This document shows, one piece after another, positions 35,780 to 42,584 of a stretch of 42,584 bases of DNA. A program made the translations under genes and the position numbers. The notes beneath the pieces are model-generated. The model was not told the origin of the DNA and made no database searches. It saw only the letters and a list, made by a program, of their open reading frames with translations. The DNA is from Alphaproteobacteria bacterium (lineage in GTDB: Bacteria; Pseudomonadota; Alphaproteobacteria; Rhodobacterales; Rhodobacteraceae), in contig JAUILL010000032.1 in NCBI GenBank assembly GCA_030433335.1, positions 1-42,584 on the forward strand. Direction: 5' to 3'. Position 1 is the stretch's first letter, and every line of letters starts with the position of its first letter.

Positions 35780-36738
35780 TACTGCGCTGTCGCCTCTTGC
35801 AGAGCTTTCACAAGCTCGGGGTAGGTTTCAGCGTACTTTTCGTAGACCGATGCGGTTGCGGCTTTGTAAGCCTCTTTGTCCGCATCAGCGAAAGTCGCGC
35901 CTTCGGCTTCCATTTTCGGCGGCAGCGAGGTGTCACCTTCCTGGCTCAGGTTACGCTGCAGCTCGCCCGCTTCGGCAGTCGCCTTCAGTGCGCATTCCTG
36001 CTTGTCCGCGTCCAGAGTTGCCCACCATGCCAGACCAGCGACAACGGGGGTCGACTCGTACTTGTGGCCGGTCATGGTCACGTAGGGGGTGATCTCGTGC
36101 AGCTTGGCCGAGTAGATGTTGGTCAGCGGGTTTTCCTGACCGTCAAACACGCCGGACTGCAGAGCGGTCGGCAGTTCCGACCATGCCAGAGGTGCGGGCG
36201 CCGCACCCAGAGCTTCGAAGATATCTACGGTCATCTGATCCGGGGGAGTGCGGATCTTCATTCCCTTCAGGTCTTCGGGCGACGAGACGTTTTTGGAAAC
36301 GTGGGTAACGTTACGGATGCCGTTATCCCAGAAACCCAGGATTTTCAGACCCGAGTTTTGCGCGCGCTCGTCGAGCATTACGCCAACTTCGCCGTCCAGA
36401 ACTTCCCATGCGCTCGGCAGGTCGTTGAACAGGAAGGGCAGACCCAGCAAACCAATCTCGGGGACAATCTGGCTCATGGCGCCTTGGCTGTTGGCCGAAA
36501 CCTGAATAACACCTGCGGTTGCAGAGGTCAGCATCTCGACGTCGTTGCCCAGAGTGGCCGACGGCGCGTGGTTCACGGTGTCGCCAGAGCACTCTGCATA
36601 AACTTCTGCCCATTTCTCGGCAGCGACGTAGCGGGGGTTCCCGGGGTTCGCGCCATGAGCGAAAATAACTTCTGCTGCGTTTGCGGTGCCTGCGACCATG
36701 GTGGTTGCGGCGAGTACAGCGTAAACAACGGATTTCAT
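35779..36738 (-). CDS. dctP: TRAP transporter solute-binding protein (DctP family)
   Basis: A 319-residue periplasmic binding protein with a Sec signal peptide, probably cut after ANA near residue 22. DctP features are the GNDVEMLTSATAGVIQVS region, the LKGMKIRTPP strand with the arginine that holds the ligand carboxylate, and ALQSGVFDGQENPL. Binding proteins of this type usually bind a carboxylate or sugar-acid anion, although sugars and ectoine are also known. It follows the SDR gene after 71 bases that hold a hairpin, and leads the three transporter genes. Confidence 0.94.
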   Translation of the reverse strand: MKSVVYAVLAATTMVAGTANAAEVIFAHGANPGNPRYVAAEKWAEVYAECSGDTVNHAPSATLGNDVEMLTSATAGVIQVSANSQGAMSQIVPEIGLLGLPFLFNDLPSAWEVLDGEVGVMLDERAQNSGLKILGFWDNGIRNVTHVSKNVSSPEDLKGMKIRTPPDQMTVDIFEALGAAPAPLAWSELPTALQSGVFDGQENPLTNIYSAKLHEITPYVTMTGHKYESTPVVAGLAWWATLDADKQECALKATAEAGELQRNLSQEGDTSLPPKMEAEGATFADADKEAYKAATASVYEKYAETYPELVKALQEATAQ

Positions 36739-36772
36739 TAGTCTCTCCTCGTTACTAACTTACAGTGAAGAC

Positions 36773-36802
36773 CGCAGCGCGAACTCCTCCGGACGCGCTG
36801 CG
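36773..36802 (-). promoter_or_regulatory. Intercistronic hairpin between SDR and dctP
   Basis: CGCAGCGCG and CGCGCTGCG form a nine-base-pair stem with a 12-base loop between the SDR stop and the dctP start. There is no T run, so it is more likely an RNA-stability element. Such hairpins often allow different amounts of binding protein and upstream enzymes. Confidence 0.5.
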
Positions 36803-36809
36803 GAGGGGT

Positions 36810-37562
36810 TTAGTGGATGAGCGAGCCGCCGTTCACATCAACCTCGGTGCCGGTGCAATATGCCGACAGATCCGAAGCCAGGAACAGAGCGCAACCTGCT
36901 ACATCCGATGCCTCGCCAGCGCGGCCCATGGGGATGCCTTCGAGGATCATCTCTTTCATCTCAGGGGTGAGTTTACCACCCGTAATGTCGGTCGCGATAA
37001 AGCCGGGGCAGATTGCGTTGAAGCGGATCTGGTCGGGTGCGAATTCACGCGCCATCGCCTTGGTCAGGCCCAGAATGCCTGCTTTTGCTGCCGAGTAGTG
37101 CGGGCCGCCAAAGATGCCGCCGCCGCGCTGAGCGGATACGGACGACAGGTTAACGACGCTACCGGATTTCTGCTGTTGCATAATCGGCATGCAAACTTGC
37201 GACATGTAGAGAGTGCCACGCAGGTTCACGTCCATGACGGCATCGTAGTTGCCGGGCTCGATCTGCAGCGACTTCAGCGGCTGGGTGATGCCTGCGTTGT
37301 TCACCAGAATGTCGATGCGACCCCACTTGGCGGTCAGTGCGTCAACGGCAGCTTGGCACGCGTCTTTGTCGATGACGTTGCATGCCAGACCGACGTGCTG
37401 CTCACCGATGTCGGCTGCTGCTGCTTTGGCTGCGTCTTCGTCCAAGTCCAGGATCGCGACGGTTGCGCCGTGCTCGGCGAACAGTTTTGCGGTCGCTTTA
37501 CCAAGGCCGCGTGCCGAAGCTGCGCCGGTGACGATTGCGAATTTACCTTCCAGTAGGCCCAT
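36810..37562 (-). CDS. SDR-family oxidoreductase
   Basis: A 250-residue short-chain dehydrogenase/reductase. The cofactor loop TGAASARGLG is at 12-21, NNAG at 88-91, the catalytic serine at about 141, and Tyr156 with Lys160 in YSAAK. Asp39/Asp41 in AILDLDED after the second strand favour NAD(H). In the operon it follows the split transketolase and precedes a TRAP transporter, so it probably oxidises the imported alcohol, polyol or sugar acid to a ketose-type product, or a related step. Substrate unknown. Confidence 0.9.
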   Translation of the reverse strand: MGLLEGKFAIVTGAASARGLGKATAKLFAEHGATVAILDLDEDAAKAAAADIGEQHVGLACNVIDKDACQAAVDALTAKWGRIDILVNNAGITQPLKSLQIEPGNYDAVMDVNLRGTLYMSQVCMPIMQQQKSGSVVNLSSVSAQRGGGIFGGPHYSAAKAGILGLTKAMAREFAPDQIRFNAICPGFIATDITGGKLTPEMKEMILEGIPMGRAGEASDVAGCALFLASDLSAYCTGTEVDVNGGSLIH

Positions 37563-37615
37563 GAGCCTCTCCTCCGAAGTAGTGTGTTAGTGGTTCTTGT
37601 TTTCGCGGGGGGCCC

Positions 37616-38653
37616 TTAGAGCCACCCCTTGATCTGTTCGACGACCTTCGAAACCGAGAGGCCGTACATGTCGTGCAGGGTCGGCAGTGCGCCCGCCTCG
37701 AGGAACTCGTCCGGCAAGCCGATCATGCGGAACTTGGGCGCAACGCCGTTGGTCAGCAGGGCACCGGCGACAGCCTCTCCCAGACCGCCGACCTTGGTGT
37801 GGTTCTCGGCGGTAATGACCAGACGGCCCCCTTTGGAGGCCTCGGCGACGATGGTCTCGACGTCCAGCGGCTTGATGGTCGGGCAGTGCAGCACGGCCAC
37901 ATCGACGTTGTCCTTGGCCAGCTGTTCAGCCGCATCCAGCGCGCGCATGGTCATGAAACCGGTCGAGATCACCAGCGCGTCCTTGCCCTCGCGGATCATC
38001 TGCGCCTTGCCCAGTTCGAACTTGTAGTCCGGCTTGTGGCGGGTCAGCACCGAGGGCACCTTGCCGCGCAGCAGGCGCGAATAGACGGGGCCGTTGTGTT
38101 CGATCATAGCGGGAACCATGCCCATGATGTCATCGGCGCAGCAGGGGTCGATAATGGTCATGTTCGGCAACCCGCGGAAGATCGCCAGATCCTCGGTCGC
38201 TTGGTGGCTGGGGCCGTAGCCGGTGGTCAGACCGGGCAGCGCACAGCAGATTTTCACCGGCAGGTTTTCCTCGGCAATCGCCATGGCAATGAAGTCATAG
38301 GCGCGGCGCGAGGCGAACACGGCATAGGTGGTGGCAAAGGGAATGAACCCTTCGCGAGCCATACCGGCGGCGGCGGACATCAGGATCTGCTCGGCCATGC
38401 CCATCTGGTAGAACCGGTCGGGCATCTCGTTGCCCAGGATGTGCAGGTCGGTGTATTTACCAAGGTCCGCAGTCAGGCCGACGATACGCTCGTCTGCCTT
38501 GGCCGCTTGAACCAGCGCCTGACCAAAGGGCGCCGAAACGGTGTCGTACCCTTCGGCGGCCAGCGATGCGATCATCGCGCTGGTGGCCTGACGTTCCTCT
38601 TTGGGGGTGACTTTGCGCGCCTCGTACTTGCGCGCCATCGATGCCATGGTCAT
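37616..38653 (-). CDS. Transketolase C-terminal subunit
   Basis: A 345-residue protein equal to the pyrimidine-binding and C-terminal domains of transketolase. The thiamine-site glutamate lies in YQMGMAEQ, with FASRRAYDFI next to it. ALPGLTTGYGPSHQATEDLAI is the typical substrate-channel block. It needs the N-terminal subunit encoded directly upstream. The start ATG at 38651-38653 overlaps that gene's stop by four bases (ATGA), tying their translation. It is not the main transketolase of central metabolism, which is normally a single chain. Confidence 0.93.
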   Translation of the reverse strand: MTMASMARKYEARKVTPKEERQATSAMIASLAAEGYDTVSAPFGQALVQAAKADERIVGLTADLGKYTDLHILGNEMPDRFYQMGMAEQILMSAAAGMAREGFIPFATTYAVFASRRAYDFIAMAIAEENLPVKICCALPGLTTGYGPSHQATEDLAIFRGLPNMTIIDPCCADDIMGMVPAMIEHNGPVYSRLLRGKVPSVLTRHKPDYKFELGKAQMIREGKDALVISTGFMTMRALDAAEQLAKDNVDVAVLHCPTIKPLDVETIVAEASKGGRLVITAENHTKVGGLGEAVAGALLTNGVAPKFRMIGLPDEFLEAGALPTLHDMYGLSVSKVVEQIKGWL

Positions 38654-39504
38654 GCGGGCTTTCCTTCTTCGAGAACGTCCAGAGCCTTGCCCCATTCATC
38701 CGCATCCACGCGGACAAAGTGGGTGATCTCGCGCGCCTCGAGGAACGGGACGCCCTTGCACATGGTGGTGTCGAAAATGATCACGCGGGGACCGTTGTGA
38801 TCGCTGTTTCGGGCCGCATCCATGGCCGCAACCACGGCGTCCAGATCGTTGCCGTCCACGCGCTGGGTGAACCAGCCGAACGCTTCCCACTTATCGCCCA
38901 AGGGCTCCGAGCACAGCATTTCTGTAGACTTGCCGTCAGCTTGCTGGTCGTTGAAGTCCACGAGGCAGATCAGGTTATCCAGCTTGTGGTGCGCGCCGGA
39001 CATGGCCGCCTCCCACGTGGAGCCTTCGCCAAGTTCGCCGTCCGACATCAGGTTATAGATGAACGCGGGGTTCTTCTTGCGCTTGAGACCCATCCCCATC
39101 CCAACTGCGATGCCCAAGCCATGACCCAGCGAACCGCCAGTGATTTCCATCCCCGGGGTGTAGGACGCCATGCCCGACATCGGCATACGGCTGTCATCCA
39201 TCCCGTAGGTTTCCAGCTCTTCTTCGGGCAGAATGCCCGCTTCCATTAGAACTGCGTAAAGCGCGATCGCGTAATGGCCGATCGACAGCAGAAAGCGGTC
39301 GCGGCCTTCCCACTCGGGTTCGTCCGCGCGATAATCCAATGCGTGAAAATAAGATGCTGCCAAGACATCCGCGATGCCGAGCGCCTGTCCAATGTACCCT
39401 TGGCCTTGCACTTCGCCCATCAGCAGAGCTTTGCGCCGGATGTTCCATGCACGGCGCGCCAACGAAACGTTGGAACGCGCAGGTGCGCGGTCATCTACTG
39501 TCAT
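38650..39504 (-). CDS. Transketolase N-terminal subunit
   Basis: A 284-residue protein equal to the diphosphate-binding domain of transketolase. The thiamine-diphosphate/magnesium motif is SDGELGEGSTWEAAM followed by DFNDQQ. TGGSLGHGLGIAVGMG is the second typical block. Split transketolases of this kind occur in dedicated catabolic operons (for example apulose-4-phosphate and sulfoquinovose degradation) rather than in the pentose phosphate pathway. It is the first gene of the operon, followed by the C-terminal subunit, SDR and TRAP genes. Confidence 0.93.
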   Translation of the reverse strand: MTVDDRAPARSNVSLARRAWNIRRKALLMGEVQGQGYIGQALGIADVLAASYFHALDYRADEPEWEGRDRFLLSIGHYAIALYAVLMEAGILPEEELETYGMDDSRMPMSGMASYTPGMEITGGSLGHGLGIAVGMGMGLKRKKNPAFIYNLMSDGELGEGSTWEAAMSGAHHKLDNLICLVDFNDQQADGKSTEMLCSEPLGDKWEAFGWFTQRVDGNDLDAVVAAMDAARNSDHNGPRVIIFDTTMCKGVPFLEAREITHFVRVDADEWGKALDVLEEGKPA

Positions 39505-39580
39505 GCTGTCCTCCCAAGACGCTGTTCAGCTTGTCGCGGGGGTGTAGCAGGGCTTCGCAGAGACGTATTTTAAGAATAAT

Positions 39581-39601
39581 TCACAACATGTGTAGCTGTG
39601 A
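39581..39601. promoter_or_regulatory. Candidate operator upstream of the transketolase operon (TCACA-N11-TGTGA)
   Basis: An inverted repeat TCACA (39581-39585) and TGTGA (39597-39601), in an AT-rich stretch 77-97 bases before the first start codon of the operon. The layout suits a GntR- or LacI-type regulator, but no regulator gene of either class is in this window. Function is inferred only from symmetry and position. Confidence 0.35.
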
Positions 39602-39674
39602 TTAAGTTAGCGCAAACCTCTCAATTTCCATAGGGTTTTAGGCTCAAAACGCGCCATCACTGTGCCGTGAACTG

Positions 39675-39706
39675 AAAAGCCCCACGCGCAATACGCATGG
39701 GGCTCT
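39675..39706 (-). terminator. Intrinsic terminator after the histidine kinase gene
   Basis: On the minus strand AGCCCCATGCG pairs with CGCGTGGGGCT (one wobble), with a five-base loop and TTTT at the end. It begins about 24 bases after the kinase stop and separates the kinase from the transketolase operon. Confidence 0.8.
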
Positions 39707-39729
39707 GGATTTCAGAGGGTCTTTTTGCG

Positions 39730-41805
39730 TCAGGGGCGCGGCAACCAGACTGTAAAGACAGAGCCCCTACCCTCTTCGCTCTTTAGACTCAGGCGGCCAC
39801 CGATCACCTCGACCAAACGGCGGGTCAGAGACAGGCCCACTCCAGCGCCGGAGATCGTTCCATTTTCATGGCCAAGACGCTCGAACGGAACAAAGATGTC
39901 TTTCTGGCGCTCTTCTGCGATCCCTGTGCCGGTGTCTTCGACGTCGATGAACAATCCGTCAGGCCCGCCGTCGCGCAAGCGCACCGTCACCTTGCCGCCA
40001 GAGACGTTATACTTCACACCATTCGAGATCAGTTGCGCCAGCACCCGCGAGAGCGCCCCACTGTCCGTCATCACAGTGGTGTCCAACTTCGGCTCTGCGT
40101 CGATATCAAAGGAGACACCTTTGGCATCCGCCACTGCTTTCAACGACACATAGGTCTGACGGATCACGGGAATTGCGTCCACCGCTTCGAAATTGGTCGA
40201 CATGGTCCCCTGCTCGATCCGGCTGAGGTCCATCACCCCTTCGACCATCATGAGCAGTTCTGTCGAGGACCGAGCAATCTGGTCCAGATCTGCCATCCGC
40301 CCCGCATCAATCGGTTTGCCTTCGGCCATCTGGAGGATTTGCGTATAGCCGAGAATGGCGTTCAACGGTGTACGCAGTTCATGGGACATTGCGGACAGAA
40401 ACGCTGATTTCGCCCGCGATGCCGCAGAGAGCTTGGCGCTCATCGAGACGAGGTGTTTGTTCACCATCTGCAATTCCGCGACCGAGTGTACGCGCTGTAC
40501 AGAGAGCGTTCCGCCCTGCGAGATGTCCGCCATATCCGCCTCAAGCTCGTGAAGAGGTTGTGCAACATTGTCGCTCATCTTGGAGGCACGGCGCCAAAGG
40601 ATGGCGAAATACACCGAATAGAAAAGCACCAGCGCCAAGAGCATCACGCCACTGACCATTCCCAGCGTGTCGCGAAGCTTGTTAGACGGTGTCAGCAATA
40701 CATCTGCATTCGCAATGGCGATAAGCTTCCACCCTGAACCCTCGATCGTGGACCAAGACGCCATGACCGGATGCCCGAAATCGAGGTCAATGATCCCGCT
40801 CTCGGCGTCTTGCATCGCAAGCGCGAGTTCTGCCAAATCTGTCCGACGAAAGATGTTGAACTCAGAGGGTTTGAAGGTGTCGTCCAGAATGGCCTGGTCG
40901 TAGCTATGATCCAGAAGCTCCGTCAGCCCTAGATCTCTTTCGCCCTGCTCTGGCAGCGCTAGAATGGTCCCATCGCGGCCTACCAGCATCGCATATCCGT
41001 CGCCGGTCAAAGAGATATCCAGGACCTGCTCGACGATTGTCTCGATCGTAATATCGATCCCAACCACCGCTTCGAGCTTCTCTGCACTTTTCACCGGTGA
41101 AATAGCCGAGACCATCCATCCAGCACCCGCCGGATCGATATACGCATCGGTCCAGACCACCTTGCCCTCAGGGTTATGCACCTCATCAGCTTCGTAATAA
41201 AAGTTGTAGCTGGGGATATCCATTTTCGGCGCGAAGATTTCGAGCACGTCAAAATAGGGATAGATCCGGTTCAGGCTATCGAAGGAATTCAAATAGACTT
41301 GGGCAATCAAAGGATCCGCTTCAACGATTGATTTCATTAACGGATCGAGCCGCGCCGTGCGCCAAACCTTTTCGCGCTCTTCCTCGTCGATCGGGAAAAT
41401 GCCGCTGTAGAAAACCGCCGATCCGCCATTGTCTTCAGTGGTGTAAAAGACACCGTCAGGCGAATAACTGTGTCGCGCTTTTTCGGCTTCGCTGACATCG
41501 GACGGTTGCTCTAGGGCCTCTCCCGTCGCGTCACCATACACTTTGGTCAGAGCTTCGATCGTCTGAAGTTTGCGGGAAATTGTCTGCGCCTCGCGCCCTG
41601 CGGCGTCGGACAGAGCAGCCTGAGACAAATCCGTAACCGCCTGCGCACCACGCTTGTACACGAACTCGCCCGTCCCCCAATAAATCGCGAGGAAGGTCAG
41701 TTCGATCAGCAGAAGCGGAATAAGCGCCGCACTAATATAGGAGTTCCAAAGCCATTTCTTTAGCGGGATGGCTTTGTGTTTCGTTTCAAAATCGGAATGC
41801 GCCAC
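39730..41805 (-). CDS. dCache sensor histidine kinase
   Basis: A 691-residue membrane kinase. Helices at about 24-44 and 381-403 enclose a large periplasmic double-Cache sensor (about 45-378). A HAMP-like linker follows, then the HisKA domain with the phosphorylated His475 in SAMSHELRTPLNA and an ATPase domain (LISNGVKYN, DTGTGI, GAGVGLSLT). No receiver or Hpt domain is fused and no response regulator lies next to it, so it is an orphan. dCache domains bind small metabolites such as organic acids, amino acids and amines. Being just upstream of the uptake operon, it might sense the same compound, but its own terminator separates the units. Confidence 0.92.
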   Translation of the reverse strand: MAHSDFETKHKAIPLKKWLWNSYISAALIPLLLIELTFLAIYWGTGEFVYKRGAQAVTDLSQAALSDAAGREAQTISRKLQTIEALTKVYGDATGEALEQPSDVSEAEKARHSYSPDGVFYTTEDNGGSAVFYSGIFPIDEEEREKVWRTARLDPLMKSIVEADPLIAQVYLNSFDSLNRIYPYFDVLEIFAPKMDIPSYNFYYEADEVHNPEGKVVWTDAYIDPAGAGWMVSAISPVKSAEKLEAVVGIDITIETIVEQVLDISLTGDGYAMLVGRDGTILALPEQGERDLGLTELLDHSYDQAILDDTFKPSEFNIFRRTDLAELALAMQDAESGIIDLDFGHPVMASWSTIEGSGWKLIAIANADVLLTPSNKLRDTLGMVSGVMLLALVLFYSVYFAILWRRASKMSDNVAQPLHELEADMADISQGGTLSVQRVHSVAELQMVNKHLVSMSAKLSAASRAKSAFLSAMSHELRTPLNAILGYTQILQMAEGKPIDAGRMADLDQIARSSTELLMMVEGVMDLSRIEQGTMSTNFEAVDAIPVIRQTYVSLKAVADAKGVSFDIDAEPKLDTTVMTDSGALSRVLAQLISNGVKYNVSGGKVTVRLRDGGPDGLFIDVEDTGTGIAEERQKDIFVPFERLGHENGTISGAGVGLSLTRRLVEVIGGRLSLKSEEGRGSVFTVWLPRP

Positions 41806-42021
41806 TGATTCATCGCCCTCTGCTCAATGGCTCGACCCTAGCAAACTCGAAAGGATGTAAAATCTGTCCTTTAATATATATACTTTTGATTGCCCGGATA
41901 TTTCCGTGATCTTACCTATCCTGCCCGAGCCGCGAGCGGACTTGCAGCGCTTGGATCCCCATCTAGTTGAGGATTACCGTCTGCGCGTGACTTCGCAAAT
42001 TCATTTTGTTGGAGATCGGAC
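41806..42021. other. Intergenic stretch before the IS3 remnant
   Basis: About 216 bases with an AT-rich patch (TTTAATATATATAC near 41871-41884) that may include the histidine-kinase promoter on the minus strand. A short open frame from 41906 reads into the insertion-sequence remnant and has no recognisable product. It may be debris from a gene lost when the element inserted or was deleted. Confidence 0.4.
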
Positions 42022-42345
42022 TGAACCGCGCTGGGTTTACCGGACGCTCAAACTCCTGAGTAGTATGTGCATAATAAGCAAGATTGCGAACAAGTTTTCC
42101 CCTTAAATGCGTGAACGCGCGTTGCGGTTGGGCCTAAACAATGATGGTCAGCATGGATCGCGGTGGCAGGCGGTCATATCGATTTCGGCCAAGATCGGCT
42201 GTTCACCGCAGACCCTGAACAATTGGATCAAGAAGGCCGAGGTTGATAGCGGCAAATGTCCCGGCGTCTCCAGCGAGATGGCCGAAAGGATAAAGGCGCT
42301 GGAACCCGAGAACCGCGTGCTGCGCCAAGCAGACGACACCCTTTT
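42022..42345 (+). mobile_element. Truncated IS3-family insertion sequence (left end and orfA)
   Basis: TGAACCGCGCTGGGTTTACC at 42022 resembles the terminal inverted repeat of IS3-family elements common in Rhizobiales and Rhodobacterales. It is followed by an orfA reading frame. The element stops within orfA around 42345, where the sequence changes to a transporter-like one; orfB and the right end are missing. The left boundary is inferred from the repeat look-alike. Confidence 0.6.
42065..42345 (+). pseudogene. IS3-family transposase orfA, broken by a stop codon and truncated
   Basis: The frame from ATG 42065 reads MCIISKIANKFSP, then a TAA at 42104-42106, then continues as MRERALRLGLNNDG and so on. 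Relatives carry a sense codon, usually Glu, at that point (FSPEMRERALRL type), so the TAA looks like a nonsense mutation. The rest matches OrfA: HGSRWQAVISISAKIGCSPQ, a helix-turn-helix, and the start of the leucine zipper at LEPENRVLRQAD, after which the similarity ends. Two defects, stop and truncation, show that it is not functional. Confidence 0.75.
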
Positions 42346-42541
42346 GTCGTTTACGCGTGCGGAGCGCGTCACGATGGATGTTGGGTTTTACTACATGGCC
42401 AATGCAGGCGGCCGGTTGTTAGGAACGGTTCTCTCTGGCGCATCATATGAGTTTGGTGGGTTGGGTCTTTTGCTTGGGACAGCGACACTTTTTATACTCT
42501 TGTCTGCAGTGGCGGCGGGGCGGCTGCAGGTGGGAGGCTAG
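42346..42541 (+). pseudogene. C-terminal fragment of an MFS transporter (possibly ArsJ-like), fused in frame to orfA
   Basis: From about 42346 the frame reads RAERVTMDVGFYYMANAGGR and LLGTVLSGASYEFGGLG, then a hydrophobic helix and a stop at 42539-42541. This resembles the last two helices of major-facilitator transporters; the FYYMANAGGR-LGT-LSG pattern recalls ArsJ, the organoarsenical exporter. The first 350 or so residues are absent, replaced by the IS3 orfA remnant, so the product cannot transport. The ArsJ assignment is from memory and tentative; the MFS call is firmer. Confidence 0.55.
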
Positions 42542-42584
42542 GACGCCCATTCCGTTAAGCGCTATAGGTTCAGTTACATCGCTC

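Overview
The window looks like a chromosomal segment of an alphaproteobacterium of the Rhodobacterales, most likely the marine Roseobacter group. The reasons are the GC-rich coding style, the gene families and their close relatives in that group, a TRAP-type uptake system, spermidine made by the carboxynorspermidine route, and the DUF1127 and excalibur proteins. This is recognition by eye, not a database result.

Layout. Positions 1-121 are the end of an IS5-family insertion sequence, with the first codons of its transposase. From 170 to 9,450 lies mostly housekeeping: a zinc-independent quinone oxidoreductase, a LysR regulator divergent from a DUF1127 protein, a Bax-inhibitor-1 family membrane protein, a GNAT acetyltransferase, rpmG, the RNase P RNA gene, a periplasmic-type amidase with an excalibur lipoprotein, gatCA, tadA and rluB. 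From 9,792 to 15,330 six genes run in one direction: a 27-residue membrane peptide, XpaC-like, TelA-like, a DUF2927 lipoprotein, an SPFH protein with a GYF-like tail, and a double zinc-ribbon membrane protein. This is the best candidate here for a poorly described system, probably acting on membrane stress or integrity. A PfkB-family sugar kinase and dtd follow.

From 24,104 back to 16,832 (minus strand) a Bap-like secreted adhesin is followed by its own Lap-type type I secretion system (outer-membrane channel, ABC transporter with an inactive C39-like domain, membrane-fusion protein). A hairpin sits between the adhesin and the transport genes. Next come purU and aroQ, each with an intrinsic terminator, a chemotaxis receptor, a THUMP-type RNA methyltransferase, a VOC protein, the nspC/carboxynorspermidine dehydrogenase pair, and a thiolase.

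From 39,504 back to 33,940 a six-gene minus-strand operon joins a split transketolase, an SDR dehydrogenase and a complete TRAP transporter. This suggests uptake, oxidation and transketolase cleavage of an unidentified polyol or sugar acid. Immediately upstream is an orphan dCache histidine kinase. The window ends in a scarred region where an IS3-family orfA with an in-frame stop is fused to the C-terminal end of an MFS (possibly ArsJ-like) transporter.

Other non-coding stretches over 300 bases are 9,449-9,791, 24,105-24,815 and 25,701-26,094; each has its own entry.
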